DNA of 64,000 bases from TOLSYN sp963849065 (GTDB taxonomy: Bacteria > Acidobacteriota > Terriglobia > Terriglobales > Acidobacteriaceae): positions 583,014-647,013 of the forward strand of contig CAWKFM010000002.1 of NCBI GenBank assembly GCA_963849065.1, written 5' to 3'. Of this stretch, positions 44,503-52,032 are shown in pieces. The notes beneath the pieces were generated by a model. That model was not told the DNA's origin, searched no databases, and saw only the letters and a program-made list of their open reading frames with translations. Position 1 is the first letter of the stretch. Every line of letters begins with the position of its first letter. Made by a program: the position numbers and the translations under genes.

Positions 44503-44529
44503 GCCCATGAGTCCCTCCCTCTCATGGGC
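44503..44529 (+). terminator. Stem-loop after the small gene
   Basis: GCCCATGAG (44503-44511) and CTCATGGGC (44521-44529) form a 9-bp stem around a 9-nt loop, 32 nt after the stop codon. There is no T-tract directly after it, so it may be a weak terminator or only an RNA-stabilising hairpin. Confidence 0.5.
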
Positions 44530-44616
44530 GGTTAGCTTAAAAATGTCAAGTACTGTACTATTCGTCATATACCAGGTATATTTGCTATAGAAATGACTCG
44601 GCAAGGAAACGCAATT

Positions 44617-45030
44617 ATGCCACGAACCAAAGATCCCACTGCCCCAACGCTCATCAGGGCTTGTCTCTCTCTGGACGAATCGACCCTGACACTACTTGAG
44701 AAGATCAGGCACAAATTCCACCTCACCAAGGCAAACGCATCGAAAATGATCGTGGGACTCGCTCTGGAAAAAAAGATCAAGCTGGCAGACGTCACGAAGT
44801 TTCACCAGGAGGTCTGGAGCAACCTTTCCGTCGAGAGCGGACAGCGCTTCTCGCAGTTGATCGTCGACTGGACTCCCGAGGAAAATGCTTTGCTGTTCAT
44901 GTACGCCAAGCATCTTTTTAGTTCAAATAATCGAAGCGAGGCCGTGCGTGTATTGATTGCCCACTTCGCGGTCCAGAACAAGCTCGCCGTTGTCGGTCAA
45001 GTCAAAAAGTCCACGATCATCCCTACCTAA
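44617..45030 (+). CDS. Hypothetical cytoplasmic protein, possibly DNA-binding
   Basis: The product (137 residues) starts MPRTKDPTAPTLIRACLSLD. A ribosome site AAGGAA about 9 nt before ATG 44617 favours this over ATG 44593. The N-terminal part (LDESTLTLLEKIRHKFHLTK-ANASKMIVGLALEKK) has the strand-helix-helix look of ribbon-helix-helix or plasmid accessory proteins, and the C-terminal half is helical (SEAVRVLIAHFAVQNKL). No firm family. Its promoter region shares CTGTACTATT with that of the secretion operon. Confidence 0.6.
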   Translation: MPRTKDPTAPTLIRACLSLDESTLTLLEKIRHKFHLTKANASKMIVGLALEKKIKLADVTKFHQEVWSNLSVESGQRFSQLIVDWTPEENALLFMYAKHLFSSNNRSEAVRVLIAHFAVQNKLAVVGQVKKSTIIPT

Positions 45031-45465
45031 GCGTGAACCTGGGGCTGCTCGCAAAACGAGTGGCCCTTGCTGAGCGTGCTCTCCCTCGCAATCCTAAAAA
45101 GCAAAGCACACGAGTTCTTGCGGTGTGTTCTACCCCCAATGAGCTGCCGATCACGGAGCGCATTGGGGCGGAGCCTACGGCACAGCGGGCTGCGCCTGTG
45201 TTTGTGCCACAATCCGTCGCTCGAAACCATTCGATGGTCGCGCTCGAGCAACTCCCTTTGCACCTGCGCAGCCCGTGCAGGTTAACTCACGATTCGCCGC
45301 TGGGACCCTGACAATGTGTTCCCCACGCCATTCGTTTCAGAAGGACAGGGGGTGACCATAATCGGGTTTGCGCTAAAAAAAAATATATATATATAGTAAT
45401 AATAGTATTGATATGACATTATTGCAGGCACTGGGGAAAGGCACATTGCTTTGCAAAGGAGTTCC
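45031..45465. other. Intergenic region with AT-rich microsatellite
   Basis: No gene supported. An A9 run followed by (TA)n at about 45375-45396 is a simple repeat that may be part of the promoter of the next gene and is prone to slippage. Confidence 0.45.
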
Positions 45466-46050
45466 ATGTTTCCGCGCTACAGCGAACGGCTCATAGAAAG
45501 CTTCCGGGATGATGAACCGTCACAGCAAAGCGGAACCGGAGTTCTGGGCCGCAACGAAGGTACGTCGAATACGTCGCGGCAGTGCTCCGGAAAAGAGAGC
45601 CTCCCGATGTACCGGCCGGCGCACAGCGCCGCCAATCCATTCCGCTGCAAAACTTGTGGCAATTCGCAGATTAATGCCTTCGCTACTATGTACGCCCAAG
45701 GCACATCAACCGCGGTCTCCATGAAGGGCTTCTTCATTAAGCATGCCTACCAGAAAACATGGAGACAGACGGAGATGGCAAAGTTGTGCGCACCACCCCG
45801 CAAGAAAGCGTTTTGGCCGGCCCTCCTTTTTCTGGTGATTGCGGCCGGCGGAACATTTGCCGTGTATGTGGACCGCATGCCAACGGCCGTTAGCAATCGG
45901 GTGATGGTGTTCTGCTTTCTTCTTGGCTGGCTTGGGCTGTACCTGGGTGCATATCACCTCTATTGGAATCTCCGGTATTTCCCGCAGCGCATGACCGAGT
46001 ACCACCGCCTCCAGTACTGTCCTCGCTGTGGCACGGTGACCAAGGTATGA
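45466..46050 (+). CDS. Zinc-ribbon membrane protein, unknown
   Basis: This 194-residue protein starts at ATG 45466, 5 nt after AAGGAG; a TTG at 45451 is in frame but less likely. It has two CxxC pairs, one at FRCKTCGNSQ (about residue 60) and one at LQYCPRCGTVTKV at the very end, and two membrane helices between them (AFWPALLFLVIAAGGTFAVY, VMVFCFLLGWLGLYLGAYHL). The layout suggests a zinc ribbon assembled on the cytoplasmic side. Function not known. Confidence 0.65.
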   Translation: MFPRYSERLIESFRDDEPSQQSGTGVLGRNEGTSNTSRQCSGKESLPMYRPAHSAANPFRCKTCGNSQINAFATMYAQGTSTAVSMKGFFIKHAYQKTWRQTEMAKLCAPPRKKAFWPALLFLVIAAGGTFAVYVDRMPTAVSNRVMVFCFLLGWLGLYLGAYHLYWNLRYFPQRMTEYHRLQYCPRCGTVTKV

Positions 46051-46571
46051 ATTACAGGTATCTTTGCGTCAATCTCAACCAGGCGCAGAGTGGCCGCAAG
46101 GAGCAGATCGTGATGCTAACAGGAGGAGACACAGCATGCGGCGTCATAGCCGGTGGTAATTGAACCAACGGCGGGGGCGAACTGAACCGCGATGGCAAAA
46201 GTATTGTTAAACTGTATGCCCAAAAAACGCTAGAGAGAGCGCTTAAAACGCCAACTCCAGAGCAGTTCAAAACCGATTAATTGAGCGAATTGGCGCCCGA
46301 TATCGTTGCGGAACCTTGTCAACTCCAAATCAAGCGAGGCCAGGGGGATATTTGTTACGTAAACAGAACAAAACCTTTGGCCGCTTCCCGGTGAGCATCT
46401 TGTCCATACAATCCAGAGAACTCTCGCATTGCCACACCTGAGCCCGCCGGTCCCGCTGAGAAGATCGAGGATGTGAAGGAGAACCTCGCCTTCTAGATCG
46501 GCCTTCCTCGCTAGTGATTAGTAGTTTGCCCCAAGAAGCATTTTGTAGATTGCACAATCTAACCAACTTCT
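46051..46571. other. Intergenic region
   Basis: No supported gene. An AGGAGG at 46121 precedes an ATG at 46135, but that frame ends after seven codons. A short frame ATPEPAGPAEKIEDVKENLA (about 46433) looks gene-like but is closed on both sides. Confidence 0.4.
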
Positions 46572-47225
46572 GTGAGGTACTACGTGGTAACCATCCTTAT
46601 ATTCGACCGCCAATCGCTTTGCCAGGCGTCGATTTCAACCCGCTTGAGCCTGCTTCTTCCAGATTCCACACTGGTAGCTGACTGTTCCACGGAGGCCGAG
46701 CTTGCACGTCACATCACCGACAATCCAGGGGCTACTCTGTTTCTCGGTCAAATATCTTTGCGCTCAGAAGCCATGCAGCTCGCACGGCAGTTCTCTTGCC
46801 CCGTGGTCTGGATTGCCGAGCGTAAAGATGAATATCTCCCTCTACTGACTCAGCCCGCGATTCGCGGAATCATGTTTCGCACAGCGAAAGCCTCTGATCT
46901 GGCTGAGTGTATTGCCGCACTACGGGAGCGGCGGCTGTGGATACAGACGCTGGAGATGCTCGACGACGCCACATCATCCCGGCAAGAGAAGTGGGGCCTA
47001 CTAACGCAAAACCAAAGACAGCTAACGGCCTTCCTGCTAGAAGGCATGAAGTGCAAAGACATTGCGGTTCAACGCGGTACGACGTGCCAAGTCATTAAGA
47101 ATAGCGTCGTTCTGATCTACGACAAGCTCGGCGTGCGAAGCCGTTACGATCTGCTCAAGGCTCTTCTGGAGTCTCCGCCGACATGCGAACGTGCCTCCAT
47201 AAAACCTCGTGCACCCAAGAGGTAG
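46572..47225 (+). CDS. LuxR/NarL-type regulator with degenerate receiver domain
   Basis: The 217-residue product has an N-terminal receiver-like domain (about 6-125) and a C-terminal LuxR helix-turn-helix (LTQNQRQLTAFLLEGMKCKD, then IAVQRGTTCQVIKNSVVLIY and DKLGVRSRYDLLKAL). The place where a receiver has its phosphorylated Asp reads GATLFLGQISL, with no Asp, so control is probably not by ordinary phosphorylation. The start is uncertain: GTG 46572 is annotated and GTG 46584 is equally possible. It has no sensor kinase neighbour. Confidence 0.72.
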   Translation: MRYYVVTILIFDRQSLCQASISTRLSLLLPDSTLVADCSTEAELARHITDNPGATLFLGQISLRSEAMQLARQFSCPVVWIAERKDEYLPLLTQPAIRGIMFRTAKASDLAECIAALRERRLWIQTLEMLDDATSSRQEKWGLLTQNQRQLTAFLLEGMKCKDIAVQRGTTCQVIKNSVVLIYDKLGVRSRYDLLKALLESPPTCERASIKPRAPKR

Positions 47226-47636
47226 CGACCTAATGCTCGATTACACCGGTCGATCATCCCCCGGTCGACCGGAGCACGTCACCAGGCGCAGCCGACGCTG
47301 TATGGGAGCTCCATCGAGAATTTTTAGGCCTTCTCCCGTGCCGTTGGAGGACCGAGTGCGGAATACTTCCGTTTGGCGACCATCCACCCGGAACCAGATT
47401 CTTAAAAAGATCCCCATGTCGCTTCACGGGCCGATCGTCCGACTTTCTTGCGACCGCTGATTGATTCAGGGGGCAGCCCTGACTCCGCCATTCAGGGGCC
47501 AACCGTGGCCTTCACCCTCGAGAAATGAACTATTTTGTCGAGCGCCCCCGCCATCTCACCAACGGTCCATATCGGGACGATGCGGAGCCGCTTCCCTGCC
47601 CCCCGGATGGGCTCTGGTTGCCTCACCGCGAAAGCG
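47226..47636. other. Intergenic region between convergent genes
   Basis: It separates the plus-strand regulator from the minus-strand five-gene operon. A short inverted repeat CCGGTCGA..TCGACCGG (47247-47272) is visible but has no T-tract. No gene is supported. Confidence 0.4.
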
Positions 47637-48308
47637 TCATACGTTAGGAAGAGGCCACACTTTTAGCGAGAGCCCGAATAGTGCCATATCGATGTCGGCA
47701 GCACGGGACAAAGGCACTTCTCTACGCATCTGCCGGTAAGCCCGGGCCTCGTCACAGACCACGTGTTCGTCTATCAGTTCGAAGTGCTTCCGCATAGTGT
47801 GGGCATCGTCGTTGCCAGCAGCTTCGATCGCTCGGTCAATATCACCGCCGCATCGTCTCAGAGCGCTTCGTATCCCGAGCGTTCGCCAGTCCACCACTCC
47901 CCATTCGTCGGGATACAAGAAGCGAAGCACGGACGAGGCGACCTTCGCGCGGCGCATGCCGGTTTCTTCGTCAACGGACGCCCCAAAGCCCTTGAGGCCC
48001 ATGATTGCGCGAATCTTGGCCAGGTCCGTGTTGGCGATGACCGCCCCGTAAAACGCGGCCCAGACAAATGCTGGAGGGTTTTGGATCGCGTTTACCATCC
48101 TCTCCCCGATGCACATCCCTTTCCATTTCTCAATATCGACCAAGAGCCGATGAGCAAACTCCTTCGCGGCGGCGTCTGGGGAGGCGCCAAAGCGCTGAAC
48201 CAGCCGAACGATCTCTCGTCCGCGCTCCTCCAGTGCCAGTGTCCGTTTCCAATCTGGCCCCTCGTCGCCTTTGAAGATAGTGAGCCCGTCTATTAGGGTC
48301 ATGGTCAT
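47637..48308 (-). CDS. Unknown protein with HhH-glycosylase-like stretch, end of AbiE operon
   Basis: This 223-residue protein has no signal peptide. The middle reads AIMGLKGFGASVD, then KVASSVLRFLYPDEWGVVDW and RTLGIRSAL. A GLKGFG turn followed about 30 residues later by an Asp in VVDW resembles the helix-hairpin-helix-Asp arrangement of base-excision DNA glycosylases. The resemblance is by eye and covers about 45 residues. It is last in a five-gene minus-strand operon, 79 nt after the YaaA-like gene. ATG 48308 or 48302 could be the start; no strong ribosome site is seen. Confidence 0.55.
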   Translation of the reverse strand: MTMTLIDGLTIFKGDEGPDWKRTLALEERGREIVRLVQRFGASPDAAAKEFAHRLLVDIEKWKGMCIGERMVNAIQNPPAFVWAAFYGAVIANTDLAKIRAIMGLKGFGASVDEETGMRRAKVASSVLRFLYPDEWGVVDWRTLGIRSALRRCGGDIDRAIEAAGNDDAHTMRKHFELIDEHVVCDEARAYRQMRREVPLSRAADIDMALFGLSLKVWPLPNV

Positions 48309-48387
48309 TAAGCATAGCGCGGATGTGATCGGTAGAGACTAGCCAAGACAGTCTCAAAATTGTCCTTTGTGAAACGTACGCCCGCGC

Positions 48388-49083
48388 TCATGATTGCCAC
48401 TTCGGGGACCCGAAGCGCGTTTCGGACGAATTGAAGCCATCCAGCAGCGCATTTACACACTCGTAATGCCAGTTCGTCCTCGTGGTTGTGTCGAATTTTA
48501 CGAGCATGCAGCCGGGCGCTGCAGGTCCCTGCCCCGCACTATGAAACACCTCCCGCTTTCCGTTCACATTCTGTGTCAACGCGCAGAACAGCGGCACGTA
48601 ATCCTTGCCTCCGAAGAATAGGATTTCGTCTTGTGTGTCCTGGCGCAACATACGGAAGTCGTCGTATTGATCACCTTTGTGCCGCCGCTTGTACGCCACC
48701 GCGCCCCGCGCGCTAGGACTGAAGGTAATGTCGTAATAGGGCGTCAGAAAATCCGATCTGAGAAGGCCCCAACCTGCTGAGAGTATGTAGACATTCTCTA
48801 TGCCGAGCTTGTCGACTAGACGTTCATAGACCGGGTTTTGGTAAAGCCGGTATGCCGGCAGGAGCCCGAGCGGGTTGCCGTTCGGCTGCCGATTGTACGC
48901 GAGCAGCACGTGTCGCCATGATTTACCCCCTCCGCCGGAATCGTCGTCTGGCCGGGCGTAGAACTCGTTATCCTTCGGAGCAATTTCCGGATGTGCGACG
49001 AAAGTGACAGGCGTGCCGTCCGCCGTTACGAGGTGACCGGCGTCAGGAGCTTTGCTGGCGGCGCACTGGATGACGACGATCAT
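48388..49083 (-). CDS. YaaA/DUF6884-like protein
   Basis: This 231-residue protein begins MIVVIQCAASKAPDAGHLV and has AYRLYQNPVYERLVDKLG followed by VYILSAGWGLLRSDFLTPYY. The pattern Cys-Ser-Lys at the N-terminus, YxSP/LYxNP and SAxxGLL...PYD resembles YaaA and DUF6884 proteins, related to enzymes of deazaguanine and DNA/RNA-modification pathways and to peroxide-stress DNA-binding proteins. Its start overlaps the upstream gene's stop (ATGA at 49080-49083) with GAGGGGA as ribosome site. Activity unknown. Confidence 0.65.
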   Translation of the reverse strand: MIVVIQCAASKAPDAGHLVTADGTPVTFVAHPEIAPKDNEFYARPDDDSGGGGKSWRHVLLAYNRQPNGNPLGLLPAYRLYQNPVYERLVDKLGIENVYILSAGWGLLRSDFLTPYYDITFSPSARGAVAYKRRHKGDQYDDFRMLRQDTQDEILFFGGKDYVPLFCALTQNVNGKREVFHSAGQGPAAPGCMLVKFDTTTRTNWHYECVNALLDGFNSSETRFGSPKWQS

Positions 49084-49784
49084 GCTTTCCCCTCTTGCGC
49101 CACGAGCAGCTGAAGAGCGTCGAGAAAATCCGCATCGTAGATTTCCTCGACGTGGTTCTGGTTCCAGAGACCCGAAGCCCTCACGCGATCACGGTCGCAG
49201 TGATGCCCGAGCCACTGCGGTGACGGCGGATCGATCGGCGCCTTGTTGAAGTTACTCAGCAGCGCGATTGAGTTTCTTTCGATCTTTCCGCGCAGGCTCT
49301 CCGGTCCCGGTTCGTCTCCGATTGATAACCAGAGAAACGGCATCTTGCAAATGACCTGGCTCACGACGCGTTCAAGTTCGATTTCAGCCGCCCTGATGTC
49401 TTTCGCAGCGGAACTCCCCTCGCCCCAAGTCGGGAATTTATGGCCGTCGCGGTCAATAAGTGCCGTTCCGACGATCAGACGGAATATCGAGCCGCGGTGA
49501 TTGCCGCCGCCGCTCCGCATTTGTCCTCGGTGCGTGGACAGGCGGTCCCATAGTGTCGTGTTGCCGCCCGTCTTCAGCGCGTGCGTGCCGACACGCACGA
49601 TGCGTGGCCCCTTTCCCGTATCCGAGCGCGTTTCACCACCTCCGCGGAAGAAGTACACGCCACGCGCGGGCCAGTTCATGCGCCCGCAACAATCCCCGAG
49701 AGTTCGCGCGCCGCCGATTCTTTTTTCGAGCTCGTCCAGGATTGAATAAAACCTGACGAGGTGTTCCCGCCGCGCATGGCTCAT
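49080..49784 (-). CDS. GIY-YIG-like protein, third gene of AbiE operon
   Basis: The 234-residue product contains ARGVYFFRGGGE (residues about 40-51), GPRIVRVGTHAL, and LWDRLSTHRGQM. The spacing of GVYFF, VRVG and R-x3-H follows the GIY-YIG nuclease core, with V in place of I in both short motifs. A candidate acidic residue lies in AAEIELERVV. No other domain is recognised. It starts 4 nt after the AbiEii stop with AAGGAAGC as ribosome site, and its stop overlaps the next start, so translation is coupled. Nuclease activity is inferred. Confidence 0.6.
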   Translation of the reverse strand: MSHARREHLVRFYSILDELEKRIGGARTLGDCCGRMNWPARGVYFFRGGGETRSDTGKGPRIVRVGTHALKTGGNTTLWDRLSTHRGQMRSGGGNHRGSIFRLIVGTALIDRDGHKFPTWGEGSSAAKDIRAAEIELERVVSQVICKMPFLWLSIGDEPGPESLRGKIERNSIALLSNFNKAPIDPPSPQWLGHHCDRDRVRASGLWNQNHVEEIYDADFLDALQLLVAQEGKA

Positions 49785-49788
49785 ATTC

Positions 49789-50715
49789 CTAAGCTTCCTT
49801 TATTCCGAGCGCTTCGTTCAGCCCCTTGAGGAGTTGTGCCCGCTTGTCGGCGGGCAGCTTCGCGAGGTTTTCGAGTTTCCAGCGCACGGCCGGCAGGTCC
49901 TTGGCGCCAGGCAGGCCGAGCAGCGTCCAGTCGGGCTCGCTCTTCTTCACCGAAACCAGAAACTTCTTGTGTTCCTCCGGCATCTTGCCGACGATCTCCT
50001 TGATGAGATCTTCGCGCGTCTTCAGGAGGTCATCGAGGCTGACCGGCTGGTCCACCATGCCCTCGAAGCCGCGCCTGTATTCGGCCGAAATATCGAGCCG
50101 CTGCGGCGCGAGAACTTCGGCCATCGGCCGGTTATGGCTCAGCAAGTAGACGATGAAGGCCTTGCGCAGCGTGTCGTCGATGCCTTCATTTGCCAGCAGG
50201 TCGCGCGCGTCGAACAGGTCGCGCGGGTGCTGGCGGTCGAGCGCCGCCATGATCTTGCCGGCGTAGAGATCCGCAAAGTGGACGAGCGGCATTTCGGCGA
50301 ACCCGAACTGCTCTTCGACCTTGGGCGAGACGCGCTTGACGGCGGGCTCATAGACGCAACCGCGCAGTACCGGCGTAACCTCGATCTTAATCTGCGCGTC
50401 GTCGGCGCTGAGTATCAGCTTGGTCGTGCAGTTCTCGCCTTTGGGCTGGCTCGCATTGATCTGCGTGCCGCGCATGCCTTTCGTGATCGCGTCCGCGATC
50501 CGTTTCATCCCTGCATCGATCGCCTTCAGCGATGTTGCGCGATCCGCGACGGGCACGTAGGTCAGATCGATATCGACCGAGAGCCGCGGCAGGTCGCGCA
50601 CGAACAGATTGATCGCCGTGCCGCCCTTGAGCGCGAATTCCTTCTCCGGCGCGATGAAAGGCACCGCCCGGATCAGCAGGGCCACCTGCTTGCGATAATC
50701 GTCAGCGATCGCCAT
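49789..50715 (-). CDS. abiEii: AbiEii-family nucleotidyltransferase toxin
   Basis: The 308-residue protein is a DUF1814/AbiEii-type nucleotidyltransferase, the toxin of type IV AbiE systems. The motif ALKGGTAINLFVRDLPRLSV followed by DIDL (residues 28-51) supplies the GG helix turn and the two metal-binding Asp residues (48 and 50). IKIEVTPVLRG near residue 110 would carry the third acidic position, and FADLYAGKIMAALDRQHPRD-LFDARDL is the conserved C-terminal helix pair. Its start overlaps the antitoxin gene by 14 nt. All key residues seem present. Confidence 0.88.
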   Translation of the reverse strand: MAIADDYRKQVALLIRAVPFIAPEKEFALKGGTAINLFVRDLPRLSVDIDLTYVPVADRATSLKAIDAGMKRIADAITKGMRGTQINASQPKGENCTTKLILSADDAQIKIEVTPVLRGCVYEPAVKRVSPKVEEQFGFAEMPLVHFADLYAGKIMAALDRQHPRDLFDARDLLANEGIDDTLRKAFIVYLLSHNRPMAEVLAPQRLDISAEYRRGFEGMVDQPVSLDDLLKTREDLIKEIVGKMPEEHKKFLVSVKKSEPDWTLLGLPGAKDLPAVRWKLENLAKLPADKRAQLLKGLNEALGIKEA

Positions 50716-51547
50716 CGAGCGACTCCGGAACCGTGATATTGAATTTCGGGTCGAGTTTACCGCCCTTGACGAGCATGCGCTTGCCTTTACCCAGGTCTAT
50801 CGCGCCGCACTCGATCGCCTTGAGCCACGGCGGCTGATGTCTCTCCGCGAACCACAGGAACAGCCGCTTCACCTTCACGCTGCGGCAGGCGTGAAGCAGC
50901 GGCTGCAGCTTGCGCGGACTCAAGTTCCGCAGACCCTCGAACAGCATGTCGGCTTGATGGAACGTCTCGCGTTCCGGCACCTCGTCGAGCAATTCGAGGA
51001 TCGCGCGCTCGGACGACGACGTCACGAGCGGCCAGTCCCACTTGCCCCATCGTTGCTGCACATAGCTGCTGCAAACCAGAGGATCGCTTGCTTCGCTGTC
51101 GACGTCCAGGACCACGTCATTCGGGAACAGCCTCTTCGCGTTATGGAATACGAACCGGCTCTCAAGGTTGAGTTTCAAAACCCAGCCCGGACGTCTGTCC
51201 ATCCCGTAAAGATGAACCTCGCGCTGCGGCGCCGCGGACAGGTAGTGCGCGAAGCCCTGCAGGTTGAGTGCGGTCCGGCCACCCACGGCGAAATGCGCTT
51301 TCAGCAGCGTCTGCAGGGATATGACGACGCTTTCCCACGGAACACCCTTCTCAGCTTCCGACGCGAGCTCGGGTGCCGGACGGCGGTACACGCCGCGCGC
51401 GACTCGGTCTAGCCAGCCATGCGCGACATACTTTTTTCGTAAGGCGCCGGAATAGCCGTTTTTTTCGAGCCAGGCGGCATCGGCGACCAGCCCTTCAGGG
51501 AGGGATCGCTGCAGCCGGTTTAGCTTGTCCTGCTTTTGTATACCCAC
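50702..51547 (-). CDS. abiEi: AbiEi-family antitoxin
   Basis: This 281-residue protein has an N-terminal winged-helix region (LRKKYVAHGWLDRVARGVYR-RP, residues about 36-58), typical of AbiEi transcriptional antitoxins. It continues with the conserved GGRTALNLQGFAHYL (about 89-103), then a C-terminal domain (ERAILELLDEVPERETFHQA). In known AbiE systems the antitoxin represses its own promoter and neutralises the toxin without direct contact. It starts at GTG 51547; an inverted repeat lies 35-90 bp upstream. Confidence 0.87.
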   Translation of the reverse strand: MGIQKQDKLNRLQRSLPEGLVADAAWLEKNGYSGALRKKYVAHGWLDRVARGVYRRPAPELASEAEKGVPWESVVISLQTLLKAHFAVGGRTALNLQGFAHYLSAAPQREVHLYGMDRRPGWVLKLNLESRFVFHNAKRLFPNDVVLDVDSEASDPLVCSSYVQQRWGKWDWPLVTSSSERAILELLDEVPERETFHQADMLFEGLRNLSPRKLQPLLHACRSVKVKRLFLWFAERHQPPWLKAIECGAIDLGKGKRMLVKGGKLDPKFNITVPESLDGDR

Positions 51548-51581
51548 GATACATAAAATAGCATAATCTTAAACCGATGTC

Positions 51582-51640
51582 AGTTTATAGATCTTCGAAT
51601 TCATATACCCAAGGTCAATAAATTAGCGGTTTTATAAACT
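51582..51640. promoter_or_regulatory. Inverted repeat upstream of the abiE operon (possible operator)
   Basis: AGTTTATA (51582-51589) and its complement TATAAACT (51633-51640) lie 35-93 bp upstream of abiEi in an AT-rich stretch. AbiEi antitoxins in other bacteria bind inverted repeats at this place. The arms are only 8 bp, so a chance match is possible. Confidence 0.4.
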
Positions 51641-52003
51641 CTCCTTGTCCTTCCCTTTATTTCGGCGCGCGCCTGTCACCGGGTCCTCACTGGTCGGAGG
51701 TGCAGCCCCGCACACTGCGAAAGCGCCCGATGCTGCTGCAGCCGATCATCTTGATCGCCCTCTTTCTGCTGTTGCCGCTCCTGCGATCATGGCTGCCGAT
51801 CATCGTCGTAATCCAACCCGCAACTGCACCTTGAACGCTATCTCCAGTCGGCGGGCGATCAGCGAAGGTCGTCCCTTCCCCGACATCAACCGGCAATTTC
51901 GGACTGCATAGTGCTAAATCTAAAGCGCCTTGCGTAGTTCTCACCGGCACAACTATTCCTCCATAACCTCCCCGCACCCCGGTACGTTCTTTTGTGGACT
52001 TTA
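51641..52003. other. Divergent intergenic region between abiE and secretion operons
   Basis: The region separates two divergently transcribed operons. ORFs on both strands (51645-51911 plus, 51687-51977 minus) mirror each other and lack motifs. I see no gene. Confidence 0.4.
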
Positions 52004-52024
52004 AATAATATCTGTACTATTATT
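52004..52024 (+). promoter_or_regulatory. Perfect inverted repeat just before the secretion operon
   Basis: AATAATA (52004-52010), a 7-nt spacer TCTGTAC, and TATTATT (52018-52024) end 8 nt before the first ATG of the operon. There is no Shine-Dalgarno there, so the repeat could be an operator or promoter element, perhaps with a leaderless transcript. The spacer and right arm include CTGTACTATT, also found at 44553-44562. Confidence 0.5.
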
Positions 52025-52032
52025 TATATTAC

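Noticed and set aside
45375..45396. A poly-A/(TA)n run as an origin of replication
   Set aside because: It is too short, with no iterons, DnaA boxes or replication gene nearby.
49834..50736. A 300-codon plus-strand ORF opposite abiEii
   Set aside because: Arg/His/Val-rich shadow of a recognised gene with conserved catalytic motifs.
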